From NCBI GenBank assembly GCA_012522755.1, contig JAAYJV010000022.1:1-35850 (forward strand): a DNA stretch of 35,850 nt, read 5' to 3'. Of this stretch, positions 23,834 to 33,691 are shown piece by piece (within the stretch, counting starts at the first letter, position 1; the number at the start of each line of letters is the position of its first letter). Under the pieces are notes generated by a model. The model made no database searches. It was not told the DNA's origin and was given only the letters and a program-made list of their open reading frames with translations. The DNA comes from Candidatus Hydrogenedens sp. (GTDB lineage: Bacteria; Hydrogenedentota; Hydrogenedentia; Hydrogenedentales; CAITNO01). Both the position numbers and the translations under genes were made by a program.

Positions 23834-23916
23834 ACAAAAGGTGGAAAGACCTGACACAATATAAAGGACCGATCATTGAAGTATCCTGAAAAGGAAAACT
23901 TTAGAGAGAGATAAAC

Positions 23917-23958
23917 ATGCCGGGGCTACCTTATTGGGACACAGTATTTGTTCCATAG
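23917..23958 (+). CDS. Possible 13-residue upstream ORF in the cas leader
   Basis: ATG 23917 is preceded by a purine-rich GAGAGAG ribosome-site-like stretch and opens a 13-codon frame (MPGLPYWDTVFVP) ending in TAG, 28 bases before the cas3 start. It could be a leader peptide affecting cas3 translation. A frame this short is easily random. Confidence 0.2.
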   Translation: MPGLPYWDTVFVP

Positions 23959-23986
23959 CAAACATCCCGGACGAAGGAGACTGAAT

Positions 23987-26395
23987 ATGGAATTTTCAGA
24001 GTTTTTCAGAAAAGCCACCGGGGGCGATACTCCCTTCCCCTATCAGTGCCGCCTGGCTGAAAGTGATCCTTTCCCTCAGCTTCTTTCTGTGCCTACCGGT
24101 GCGGGAAAAACAGCCGCTGTTGTGCTGAGCTGGCTTTGGCGACTCAATTTCAGTAACATGACACTCAAAGAAAAGACACCACGACGCCTTGTATATTGTT
24201 TGCCCATGCGTGTTCTCGTTGAGCAAAGCAAAAGAGAATGCCAGAAATGGCTTGCCAATCTTCACGACCTGTTTGACGAAAAGACTTTTCCTGAAATACA
24301 TATTCTGATGGGGGGAGAAAAAGCAAAAAGCTGGGATGAGAAACCTGAATGCTCAAGCATATTGATCGGCACCCAGGACATGTTGTTGTCCAGAGCTTTG
24401 AACCGTGGTTATGGTGTGAGCCGTTTTCGCTGGCCCATCCAATTTTCATTACTGCATTCTGACTCTTTGTGGATATTTGATGAAACGCAGCTTATGGGCG
24501 TCGGATTGAAAACAAGTGTTCAGCTGGAAGCTTTCAGAAAAGAGTGGAAAAATTTTTTTCCAGCCCAATCTCTTTGGATGTCTGCGACACTCGATGAAAG
24601 AGCATTATCCACTACAGACAGTATGATTAATAGCGAAAAACCAGGCACTTGCCTGACTTTGTCGCCGGAAGATGAAAGCGCCTCTGTTCTGGAAAAGAGA
24701 ATAAATGCCTCAAAAACACTTCTTCCGCTAAATCTTAATCTGTCGTCTGAGACAAGAAAAACTTATATCAGCCAGTTGGCGGAAATTCTGCTCCAGCTTC
24801 ATACACAAAGACAGGGGCAGACGCTGGTAGTGATGAATACCGTACAGCGTGCCCAGCAATTGTATGAGACCTTGACAAAAATAAACAAAGAAGAAATACC
24901 TCTGGTGCTGATTCATGCCCGTTTTCGGTCTGCAGAACGGTCAACACAGTTTGAGGTGTTGCATCATTCTGAGGATGTCACCCAGCGTATCATTATCACA
25001 ACTCAGGCCATAGAAGCGGGTGTTGATATCTCGTCGAAGACCTTGATCACAGAATTGGCTCCCTGGGACTCTCTGATACAGCGTTTTGGGCGTTGTAACC
25101 GATATGGCGAATGGGCCGGGGAGGATCATGCACAGGTTTATTGGATCGATATCTCTGACGGAGAAAAGAATTTCCTGCCCTATACACAGGCTCAATTGGA
25201 GGCTTCACGCAAACTTTTAGAAGAACGGACTGACGCCGCACCTGCTTCAATTGGAGGGATATACGATGAGTTGCCTGAAAACCTTTATCCTGTAATTCGC
25301 AAAAAAGACCTGCAAGATCTGTTTGACACAACCCCTGATCTTGCAGGGGCGGACATAGATGTGTCACGTTATATACGAGAGATAGAACAGATGGACCTCC
25401 TGGTTTTCTGGCGTGAACTGGAAGATGCGCCTGGAGATCAAGAAGCCGCTCCGACACCTGAAGAACTGTGTCCTGTATCAATCGCCAGTTTTCGTGACTT
25501 TTTCCGAAGAAAAAGGAAAGATGGCGAAAAAATGTGGATTTGGGACAATCTGGAAGGGCAATGGAAGCTTTTGAATGAGGCCCAGCTTCGACCGGGTATC
25601 CAGGTGATGATACCCTCGGCTCTGGGAGGATATGCCTGTGAAACAGGATGGATTCCCAAATCCAAAAACACCGTGAAGCCCGTGCAATTGCCCGAAATAG
25701 TGTATGAAGAAGGAAATACGGACGATCCTTTCACCTCCATCGGTCAATTTGTAAGCCTCTCCGACCACGCTGATGATACGGCCGAAGCCATGGCTCAGCT
25801 TCTGAAAAATTTGGATTTGGAAGAGGAACTGAAAAAAGAACTCCTTCTTGCAGCACGGTATCATGATTGGGGGAAAGCCCATCCCTATTTTCAACAGCGT
25901 CTTGCCGCGGGCAATGAAGAAGAAAATATCCCTGTTGGCGGGCCTTGGGCAAAGTCAGATCGCATACGGAAAATGGTGTCCGGTGCTCGACCCCAATTCA
26001 GACATGAGCTTGCCAGTGCTCTAGCAGCATTGCAAAGTGGTTTTTCCGATCTTGTGGCATATCTGATCGCCGCCCATCATGGGAAGGTAAGACTATCCAT
26101 ACGTTCCATGCCTGATGAAAAACGACCGCCGGAAACGGGAAGGCGATTCGCAAGAGGGCTCTGGGATGGAGAAAGAATCCCGCCTTGTCGTCTCGGAAAA
26201 GATGAGCCTGAACAAGAGGAAATTATTTTGGATTTGGAACCCATGGAATTGGGACGTAACACCACAGGAGAGCCTGGTTGGCTTGAGCGTTGTCTCCGCT
26301 TGATAGAAGAGTGGGGCCCCTTCCGGCTTGCTTATCTGGAAAGCCTTGTACGTATTGCTGACTGGCGCGCCAGCAGAAAGGAGCAAAACTCATGA
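23987..26395 (+). CDS. cas3: Type I-G Cas3 helicase with C-terminal HD nuclease domain
   Basis: The 802-residue protein would unwind and degrade DNA marked by the effector complex. The helicase part comes first: Walker A VPTGAGKT with K41, DEAH-like box DETQ at 165-168, SATL at motif III, and TQAIEAGVDISS plus QRFGRCNRYGE as motifs V and VI. The HD nuclease is C-terminal: H626-D627 in ARYHDWGKAHP, followed by an AAHHGK motif near residue 690. This helicase-then-HD order is typical of type I-G (old I-U) and opposite to most Cas3 proteins. ATG 23987 is chosen because AAGGAG lies eight bases upstream; the frame extends to a TTG at 23948 without support. It overlaps csx17 by an ATGA. It is the first gene of the interference operon. 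Confidence 0.93.
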   Translation: MEFSEFFRKATGGDTPFPYQCRLAESDPFPQLLSVPTGAGKTAAVVLSWLWRLNFSNMTLKEKTPRRLVYCLPMRVLVEQSKRECQKWLANLHDLFDEKTFPEIHILMGGEKAKSWDEKPECSSILIGTQDMLLSRALNRGYGVSRFRWPIQFSLLHSDSLWIFDETQLMGVGLKTSVQLEAFRKEWKNFFPAQSLWMSATLDERALSTTDSMINSEKPGTCLTLSPEDESASVLEKRINASKTLLPLNLNLSSETRKTYISQLAEILLQLHTQRQGQTLVVMNTVQRAQQLYETLTKINKEEIPLVLIHARFRSAERSTQFEVLHHSEDVTQRIIITTQAIEAGVDISSKTLITELAPWDSLIQRFGRCNRYGEWAGEDHAQVYWIDISDGEKNFLPYTQAQLEASRKLLEERTDAAPASIGGIYDELPENLYPVIRKKDLQDLFDTTPDLAGADIDVSRYIREIEQMDLLVFWRELEDAPGDQEAAPTPEELCPVSIASFRDFFRRKRKDGEKMWIWDNLEGQWKLLNEAQLRPGIQVMIPSALGGYACETGWIPKSKNTVKPVQLPEIVYEEGNTDDPFTSIGQFVSLSDHADDTAEAMAQLLKNLDLEEELKKELLLAARYHDWGKAHPYFQQRLAAGNEEENIPVGGPWAKSDRIRKMVSGARPQFRHELASALAALQSGFSDLVAYLIAAHHGKVRLSIRSMPDEKRPPETGRRFARGLWDGERIPPCRLGKDEPEQEEIILDLEPMELGRNTTGEPGWLERCLRLIEEWGPFRLAYLESLVRIADWRASRKEQNS

Positions 26396-28602
26396 GTACC
26401 AGTAAACAAAATGTACTGTCTTTTCCCGGATGTACACCCGCACCGCTCATGACCTATCTCAAGGCTATCGGTGTGTTCAGAATCATTGCCGAACAGTGCG
26501 ATTCCCAAGCGACATGCTGGTGGGAGGACGAGGTGTTCCGGATTGCCACTTCATTGAGCCAGGAAGAATTGTTCTCTTTCTTTTTGAATGAATACAGACC
26601 GGCCCCTGTTCTTGCGCCCTGGACTGGAAGCAGCGGTTTTTATCCGGGCGACAACACTGAGATCCTTGATGCTTTCCTGTCTTCTGATCATCAGCGTTTC
26701 ACGCCTTATAAAACCGCCATTGATCAGGCATGGCTTGCTTTGAAAGCTTTAGGACTGACCATGAAGGAAAAGAAAGTGTTCAAAGAGCAGATGGCTCGTA
26801 AAAAGAGTGATTTGCTGCGCTATCTTCGCAATACCATGTGTGAGGAAGCATTGGCCTGGCTCGATGCTGCTTTTCTCTTGACCTCAGGCAATCCCAAATA
26901 TCCGCCTTTGCTGGGAACAGGCGGAAACGATGGACGTTTTGATTTTACCACTAATTTCATGCAGCGTGTGGATCTGCTTTTCTGTATAGCCACAGGTGAA
27001 GCCCGTCCTGATGCGGCTGCTTTTCTCGATCATGCCTTATACGATACAAAAATCTGCGGTATGCACAAAAAAGCCATAGGCCAGTTTCACCCCGGATTTG
27101 CAGGAGGAAAAAATATGGGCGCTTCTTTTGAAGCAGACTCCTTGAACAATCCCTGGGATTTTTTACTGACCATAGAAGGTACACTTCTATTTGCAGCTTC
27201 GGGAAGCAGACGATTGAATTCTTCGGATAAAGAATCGCTCAGCTATCCTTTTTGTGTGCGCAGTTCAGCAGCCGCCTATGAAAGTGCTTCGGATGGAGAT
27301 GAAAACAATACTCGCGCGGAATTCTGGACTCCTTTGTGGCTGAAAGCCTGTCGACTTCCTGAGCTTAAATTCTTTCTTTCCGAAGGACGAGCTCAACTGG
27401 GGCGGCGCAACGCTGTACGTGGAGCAGATTTTGCCCGGGCCTTATCCACCTTGGGGATTGACAGAGGAATTGAGGCCTTCAATCGCTTTGGCTTTCAGGA
27501 GCGCAATGGGCAGGCCTATCTGGCTGTTCATCTGGGTCATTGGAAAGTCCGGGAACGCCCTCTTATTCATCTGCTCAATGAATGTCATGGCTGGGTGGAG
27601 CGTTATCGTCGCTGCGCCTCAGCCAAAACAGCACCCAGGCGTCTTGTCTCAGCGCTGCGGAATTTTGATGATGCCCTCATGCGTGCCTGTAAAGAAGAGC
27701 AAAAACTTACGGGAGTTCTCATTGCGCTGGGGCGGATGGAACAGGCTCTGGTCCATTCCCCACGTGCTGCTGTGGGAAGCGATACAATGCCCGCCATGAG
27801 CCCCTTGCCTAAGCTTTCCTCCCGATGGATTCAGGCTGCTGATGACGGATCAATCGAATTTCGCCTGGCATGTGCCCTGGCTTCCATTCGGGATGACGAA
27901 GCCTTAGGCCCCCTTCGCTGCAACATGATGCCCTGTGACCCGCAACGCCCTTGGACTCGCTATGACGCAGCAAAGATGGACCAGCCCCAAATCGTGTGGA
28001 CCCATGGAACTCTCACAGATAATCTTATTGCTGTTCTCCAACGACGTTGTCTGGATGGTCAGCGTAACAGTCTTGCGAAACTTCCCTTATCCGGCGCTTG
28101 CCCTTTGCCATTAAGCGACATTATTTCTTTCATTCTGGGTCAGGTGGATGAAAGAAAGATAGAACGATTGTTATGGGGACTCAATGCCCTCCGTTGGAAA
28201 AAGGGAAAGAAGTATTTTTCTGACTACCGTACTGATCCTCTATCACTACCGCTCCCCCCAGCCTATGCTCTTTTCAAATTGACACACTGTCCCGAATTTC
28301 CGGAGAGTCACGAAGCAGTGGAGAGCAAAGAAAAAATTCCTCTTGATCCCTCTATTATGGCTTTGGCTGGGGCTGGCCGTGTCGAAGCGACTCGAATGGC
28401 CGCCAGACGCCTGAATGCCTCCGGATGGAAAAGCTTTGTCCGAGTGGCTCCCGCTTCAGCTGACCAGATCAAGCGTTGCGCCGCCGCTGTTCTTTTTCCT
28501 CTCAAAAAATACGACTTGAGAAAGCTGACAGGACGCCTGTCCATTACTGCTCAAGAATCCATAAGTGATGTTCCTGAAGCAGAAAATAAAACCATTCTTT
28601 AA
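26392..28602 (+). CDS. csx17: Type I-G CRISPR protein Csx17 (Cas8-like large subunit)
   Basis: The 736-residue protein is the probable large subunit of the type I-G effector, the position where PAM recognition is expected. The N-terminus LSFPGCTPAPLMTYLKAIGVFRIIAEQ, then WWEDEVF and PVLAPWTGSSGFYPGDN, are characteristic Csx17 motifs. PLLGTGGNDGRFDFTTNFMQR is another conserved block. Translation starts at an ATGA overlap with cas3. csb1 follows 18 bases after the stop. No separate small-subunit (Cas11) gene is present in the operon. I looked for an internal ribosome site in the 3' part and found none that is convincing. Confidence 0.92.
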   Translation: MSTSKQNVLSFPGCTPAPLMTYLKAIGVFRIIAEQCDSQATCWWEDEVFRIATSLSQEELFSFFLNEYRPAPVLAPWTGSSGFYPGDNTEILDAFLSSDHQRFTPYKTAIDQAWLALKALGLTMKEKKVFKEQMARKKSDLLRYLRNTMCEEALAWLDAAFLLTSGNPKYPPLLGTGGNDGRFDFTTNFMQRVDLLFCIATGEARPDAAAFLDHALYDTKICGMHKKAIGQFHPGFAGGKNMGASFEADSLNNPWDFLLTIEGTLLFAASGSRRLNSSDKESLSYPFCVRSSAAAYESASDGDENNTRAEFWTPLWLKACRLPELKFFLSEGRAQLGRRNAVRGADFARALSTLGIDRGIEAFNRFGFQERNGQAYLAVHLGHWKVRERPLIHLLNECHGWVERYRRCASAKTAPRRLVSALRNFDDALMRACKEEQKLTGVLIALGRMEQALVHSPRAAVGSDTMPAMSPLPKLSSRWIQAADDGSIEFRLACALASIRDDEALGPLRCNMMPCDPQRPWTRYDAAKMDQPQIVWTHGTLTDNLIAVLQRRCLDGQRNSLAKLPLSGACPLPLSDIISFILGQVDERKIERLLWGLNALRWKKGKKYFSDYRTDPLSLPLPPAYALFKLTHCPEFPESHEAVESKEKIPLDPSIMALAGAGRVEATRMAARRLNASGWKSFVRVAPASADQIKRCAAAVLFPLKKYDLRKLTGRLSITAQESISDVPEAENKTIL

Positions 28603-29565
<963 letters not shown>

Positions 29566-29569
29566 TGAT

Positions 29570-31255
29570 ATGGTTGTCATAGAATTCACTTTTCCGGGCA
29601 AGCGCTACCATGCTACCCCCTGGGGTCGCCATGTCAATGAAGGAGCTGTTGAATGGCCTCCCGGCCCCTGGCGTTTGCTCCGTGCACTGGCCGCCACTTA
29701 CTGGGTAAAGATAGATCATCTCGAGGAGCACCGTGTTCGGGCACTTCTGGATAATATGGCTTCCTGTTTGTCTGAATACATTCTGCTCGATACAACTGGA
29801 GCACATACCCGCCATTATATGCCCCTCTACAAAGCCCCGGACAGTTCGAAAATTTTTGACACTTTCCTGCATATAGAAAAAGGCGAACGAATTCTCATGG
29901 GCTGGCCGGAACTGGAGCTTGATGACGAGCAGCGGACACTACTCGAACAGCTTCTCACTGCATTGGGATATCTGGGACGTGCCGAATCCTGGGTGGAAGC
30001 ACGCCTCCTTCCTTTCGGCGAGCTTTGCCCGGAGTTTACGGTGAGACAACTTCGTGATACAGAGAGTATCCCTGCTGAAGGATGGGAGGTGGAAACAGTT
30101 CTCTGCCCCATGATACCTCGGGAATATGAACGCTGGCGCAACAAATCCCATAAAGCGGAGATAGACAAAGGGGAAGAGGAGAGGCTCCTCTTCAAACAGG
30201 AGAGGGCTCAAAAACAAGGCAAGGATGTGGGAAAAGTCACATTGACCTCTTCTGAAAAAACAAAAATCGCAGACAAGGCAAACCGGCTTTTCCCCCCCAA
30301 CCTTTTTGATGCTCTTCTGCAGGACACAACCACTTTACAGAAGTTGGGATGGAGTGCTCCCCCTGGAAGCCGAAAAATCAGATATTTGCGACCATCAAGC
30401 AGCAAAAAGAGACTTGCTCAAAGTCAGAGAAGAAAAATGATTGAACAACCAACCGTGATCCGATTTGCTCTTGCCCCTGACACTGTACAGGCCGATACCC
30501 GACCCCTGGTTTTCAACACCCTTTATCTTGGAGAGCAATTGCGCCACTTCATCATGGGATTCTCCCGTCGTCTCGCAGAAGAACAAGGCATGAACAATCC
30601 GCAATGCTCCTCTGTTTTTTCAGGAAAAGATGGAGAGGGAAAAGCTCTTGAAGATGATCACAGTCATGCATTCTTTTTGCCTTGTGATGATGATGGAGAT
30701 GGACGTATCGATCATTTGATTCTTTACGCCCTCCGTGGCTTTTCCATCGATGAGATCATCGCTGCTTCACGGTTGAAGAATATCTGGCAGCATGGAGGAC
30801 GACCCGGATTATTCGCTATTTATCTGGGACATGGAAGAGCACGGGACTATGGCGGCTTCAAACTGCGCGAAGGTCAATCCCCCTATCTGGCCACATCGCG
30901 CAGATGGCGTTCCGCCACACCCTATTTGCCAACACGACATCCCAAACAAAATCGACGGGGCGAACCCAGAGTGGATGCACGGGGAAACTGGATTGACGGA
31001 CCCGAAATGCAAATCAAAACAGAGTTGCAAAACCGCGGAATTCAATGCGATGTGAAAGTTACAGACTATGCGCCAGGGAATAATCCGGGAGAATGGCGCC
31101 ACTTCGCAACGCACCGAAAACGTGGGGGAGGGGCCCGCTATAAGGGTGCTCCTCTGGGTTTTTCTCTGGAGTTTACAGAGCCCGTTACCGGCCCTCTGGC
31201 ATTGGGCTATGGATGCCATTTCGGATTGGGCCTCTTTGTAGCTGAGGAGGAGTGA
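29570..31255 (+). CDS. csb2: Type I-G Cas5-Cas6 fusion protein Csb2 (GSU0054 family)
   Basis: The 561-residue protein is expected to process pre-crRNA (Cas6 part) and hold the crRNA 5' handle (Cas5 part). The N-terminus IEFTFPGKRYHATPWGRHVNEGAVEWPPGPWRLLRAL is the Csb2 signature. PCDDDGDGRIDHLILYA lies in the middle. The extreme C-terminus LALGYGCHFGLGLFVAEEE contains the glycine-rich loop typical of Cas6-like RAMP proteins. ATG 29570 follows the csb1 stop by four bases, with AAGG about nine bases upstream. The next gene, cas4-cas1, comes after a 192-bp AT-rich gap, so csb2 closes the interference part of the locus. The Cas6 part would be expected to cut at the 3' base of the repeat hairpin. 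Confidence 0.92.
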   Translation: MVVIEFTFPGKRYHATPWGRHVNEGAVEWPPGPWRLLRALAATYWVKIDHLEEHRVRALLDNMASCLSEYILLDTTGAHTRHYMPLYKAPDSSKIFDTFLHIEKGERILMGWPELELDDEQRTLLEQLLTALGYLGRAESWVEARLLPFGELCPEFTVRQLRDTESIPAEGWEVETVLCPMIPREYERWRNKSHKAEIDKGEEERLLFKQERAQKQGKDVGKVTLTSSEKTKIADKANRLFPPNLFDALLQDTTTLQKLGWSAPPGSRKIRYLRPSSSKKRLAQSQRRKMIEQPTVIRFALAPDTVQADTRPLVFNTLYLGEQLRHFIMGFSRRLAEEQGMNNPQCSSVFSGKDGEGKALEDDHSHAFFLPCDDDGDGRIDHLILYALRGFSIDEIIAASRLKNIWQHGGRPGLFAIYLGHGRARDYGGFKLREGQSPYLATSRRWRSATPYLPTRHPKQNRRGEPRVDARGNWIDGPEMQIKTELQNRGIQCDVKVTDYAPGNNPGEWRHFATHRKRGGGARYKGAPLGFSLEFTEPVTGPLALGYGCHFGLGLFVAEEE

Positions 31256-31447
31256 CACAGCAAATCACAATAGAAAAAACTCAGATTCTTTTTTACAAGG
31301 CTGTTGACTGAGATTAATGCCGAAATAGCAAAGGTTTTTCTGAAAAGAACGCACAGAAAAAGCAGCTCATTGGATCAAATAACCATAACATCTATGGAGT
31401 AAACTTATACAAAAAAAGAAAATTTAAAAATAAAGAGGGTTAAACAC
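31256..31447 (+). other. AT-rich gap between interference and adaptation genes
   Basis: This 192-bp stretch is notably AT-rich compared with its neighbours and has no clear terminator. Weak promoter-like words are present (TTGACT at 31304-31309). A 32-codon frame starting with TTG (31304-31402) lacks a good ribosome site. It may carry a separate promoter for cas4-cas1-cas2. Confidence 0.4.
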
Positions 31448-33190
31448 ATGGAACAGAGAACTATCATGGATGACAGACGCAATCCTTTGCCGGATCTGAT
31501 CCCGGTACGTATGTTGAATGAATTCACATATTGCCCAAGACTATGTTGGATTGAATGGATTGAAGGCGAGTTTCTTGACAGTGCCGATACCCTTGAAGGA
31601 AACTACCATCATCGCCGGGTGGATCGACAGAGTGGATCCATACCTGATGCCGATAAATCAGCCCAGATGGCCGAAGATGACGACAATCCCCTGGAACAAG
31701 CCCGGGCGGTCATGCTTTCCGCACCGCAGGCCGGGCTGATTGCCAAGATGGATCTGATCGAAGCCCAGGCGGGGCTGGTGGTACCTGTTGAAGTGAAGCG
31801 CGGAGCCATTCCAAACATTCCCTCGGGAGCCTATGAACCGGAAAAAGTCCAACTCTGTGCCCAGGCAATCATCCTGCGGGAAAATGGATACCGATGCGAT
31901 TATGGAGAGCTATACTACGCTTCATCCAGACGACGCGTCCGAATAGACTTCGACGAAGCATTGGTCAACCGCACTTTTGAACTGGCTGATGCTATGCGGG
32001 CTATGGCGTTGGAGGGAGTGAAGCCTCCACCACTCGACAACAGCCCAAAATGTCCACGATGCTCACTTGTCCCTTTTTGTTTGCCGGACGAGACTCTTCT
32101 CCTCATGGCCGGAGAAGAAAGTGCAGAAGAAGACAGGGTGCGCCGCTTATTGCCGGCAAGGGACGATGCTATTCCCTGTATCGTCCAGAAACAAGGGGCT
32201 GTGATCGGGAAACAAGGCGATTGTCTCACTGTAAAATACAAAGGAGAACTCCAGCAGACAGCACGACTCATGGAAATATCACAACTCTGCGTTTTCGGAA
32301 ATGTGCAGATAACTACCCAGGCACAGCAGCAATGTTTGTCCAAAGGAGTGCCCATAGTCTACTTTTCCACAGGCGGTTGGTTTTACGGATACACCAGCGA
32401 TCTGGGGCATAAAAACATTCTTCTCCGTCAGGAACAGTTCCGAATGGCCGATGACCCGCAGTTCTGCCTGAAAATTGCCCGGGGACTTGTCAATGCAAAA
32501 ATCCTCAATTGCAGAACTCTACTCAGAAGAAATCACCCGGAAACACCAACTAAAAGTCTGCAAGCTCTTAAAAATTTCGCAGACCAGAGTGAAGAAGCTC
32601 AAAGTATTGAATCACTTTTGGGAATTGAAGGTATGGCCGCAAAAATCTTTTTCTCACACTTCGATGCCCTTATTAAACCGACCATAAAAGAACAACAAAG
32701 CACGGAACAAAAAGGACTTTCCTTTAATTTCAAAAATAGAAACAGACGTCCACCGACAGATCCCATAAATGCACTGCTATCCTATGCTTATGCACTTTTT
32801 GCAAAGGATTGGCATGTCACCCTTGCCGCCGTGGGTTTGGACCCTTTCCTGGGATTCTACCATCAACCGCGATATGGACGCCCGGCTCTGGCTCTCGATA
32901 TGATGGAACCTTTCAGACCCCTTATCCCGGATTCCGTCGTGCTATGGGCTGTCAATAACAGAGTCATTGCACTTGACGACTTTATCCAAAGACCCGGCAC
33001 TGTCGCATTGACCGAAGAAGGAAGAAAAAAATTCATACGGGCCTATGAAAAAAGAATGGACGACCTTGTCACACATCCCGTTTTCAATTATCGGATCTCA
33101 TACAGACGTGTACTGGAAGTCCAGGCAAGGCTACTGTCAAGAACACTTACAGGCGAAATTGATTCGCTCCCACCATTTATGACAAGGTGA
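31448..33190 (+). CDS. cas4-cas1: Cas4-Cas1 fusion protein, spacer acquisition integrase
   Basis: The 580-residue protein joins a Cas4 nuclease (about 15-215) to Cas1 (about 235-580), a fusion characteristic of type I-G. Cas4 shows the cysteines expected for an iron-sulphur cluster: C29 (with C33 near) and C202, C205, C211 in KCPRCSLVPFC. The nuclease motif is VEVKRG with E115 and K117. Cas1 metal ligands are E394 (GIEGMAAK), H472 (GFYHQPRYGRP) and D484 (ALDMMEPF, with E487). All are intact, so it should trim PAM-containing prespacers and integrate them. ATG 31448 has GAGGG about eight bases upstream. cas2 follows four bases after the stop. Confidence 0.94.
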   Translation: MEQRTIMDDRRNPLPDLIPVRMLNEFTYCPRLCWIEWIEGEFLDSADTLEGNYHHRRVDRQSGSIPDADKSAQMAEDDDNPLEQARAVMLSAPQAGLIAKMDLIEAQAGLVVPVEVKRGAIPNIPSGAYEPEKVQLCAQAIILRENGYRCDYGELYYASSRRRVRIDFDEALVNRTFELADAMRAMALEGVKPPPLDNSPKCPRCSLVPFCLPDETLLLMAGEESAEEDRVRRLLPARDDAIPCIVQKQGAVIGKQGDCLTVKYKGELQQTARLMEISQLCVFGNVQITTQAQQQCLSKGVPIVYFSTGGWFYGYTSDLGHKNILLRQEQFRMADDPQFCLKIARGLVNAKILNCRTLLRRNHPETPTKSLQALKNFADQSEEAQSIESLLGIEGMAAKIFFSHFDALIKPTIKEQQSTEQKGLSFNFKNRNRRPPTDPINALLSYAYALFAKDWHVTLAAVGLDPFLGFYHQPRYGRPALALDMMEPFRPLIPDSVVLWAVNNRVIALDDFIQRPGTVALTEEGRKKFIRAYEKRMDDLVTHPVFNYRISYRRVLEVQARLLSRTLTGEIDSLPPFMTR

Positions 33191-33194
33191 AATC

Positions 33195-33485
33195 ATGAGA
33201 AAAATATATCTTGTATGCTACGATATCTCCGATGACAAAAGACTGCGCAAAACCTTCAAAAAAATGAACGGCTATGGGGACCACCTGCAATATTCCATAT
33301 TCCAATGCGAACTGTCGGAAAAAGAAAAAATACAATTGATCACTGAACTGACTGAAATCATTCATCACAAGGAAGATCAAATTCTGATCTTTACACTCGG
33401 AACTCCGGAAAGATACAAAAATAACGATACCATAGCTTTGGGAAAACCATATGAATTTAATGAAAGAAGGGCAATTGTAGTATAA
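33195..33485 (+). CDS. cas2: CRISPR-associated protein Cas2
   Basis: The 96-residue protein forms the dimer that bridges Cas1 dimers during spacer integration. The start MRKIYLVCYDISDDKRLRK has the conserved D10 after the first beta strand. YGDHLQYSIFQCEL and DQILIFTLG complete the ferredoxin-like fold. AAGGTGA lies upstream of ATG 33195. It is co-directional with cas4-cas1, four bases apart. The composition is AT-rich. The stop codon overlaps a TATAAT (33481-33486). Confidence 0.94.
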   Translation: MRKIYLVCYDISDDKRLRKTFKKMNGYGDHLQYSIFQCELSEKEKIQLITELTEIIHHKEDQILIFTLGTPERYKNNDTIALGKPYEFNERRAIVV

Positions 33486-33691
33486 TACAAATACGTTTTT
33501 TGATAGTTGAATCAAATAACGTACTGCGAGCACCGAAATGATGCTCGAAAACCCGGACACTGCTCGAGTCAGATAATTCAACAACTTATGACCAAATACA
33601 CAAGAAAAATAGAAAAAAAGTAAAGTGAAGAACAGGCCCTCGAAAACAACGCTGAATAACACTGAAAACATTGACCGAAAACTATGCGCCC
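33486..33691 (+). promoter_or_regulatory. CRISPR leader
   Basis: This 206-bp AT-rich non-coding stretch lies between cas2 and the first repeat. A TATAAT word overlaps the cas2 stop (33481-33486) and may be a -10, though no good -35 is seen. Inside are CGAGCA (33527-33532) and two copies of TGCTCGA (33542-33548 and 33561-33567), either of which can pair with CGAGCA. An outer inverted repeat GTTGAAT (33506-33512) and ATTCAAC (33576-33582) encloses them. Orientation is supported by the repeat 3' end ATTGAAGC on the plus strand and by position next to cas2. Confidence 0.75.

Larger units (their letters stand above)
23640..23986. other. Divergent intergenic region between murC and the cas operon
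   Basis: These 347 bp carry the murC promoter with its inverted repeat (23657-23695), an A/T-rich perfect hairpin (23751-23775), a candidate cas promoter (23805-23833), a short match to the 3' end of the CRISPR repeat (23874-23881), and a possible 13-codon upstream ORF (23917-23958). The region is AT-rich and no further gene is seen. Confidence 0.7.

Noticed and set aside
31304-31402. 32-codon frame starting with TTG between csb2 and cas4-cas1
   Set aside because: No good ribosome site, rare start codon, and a length expected by chance in AT-rich DNA.
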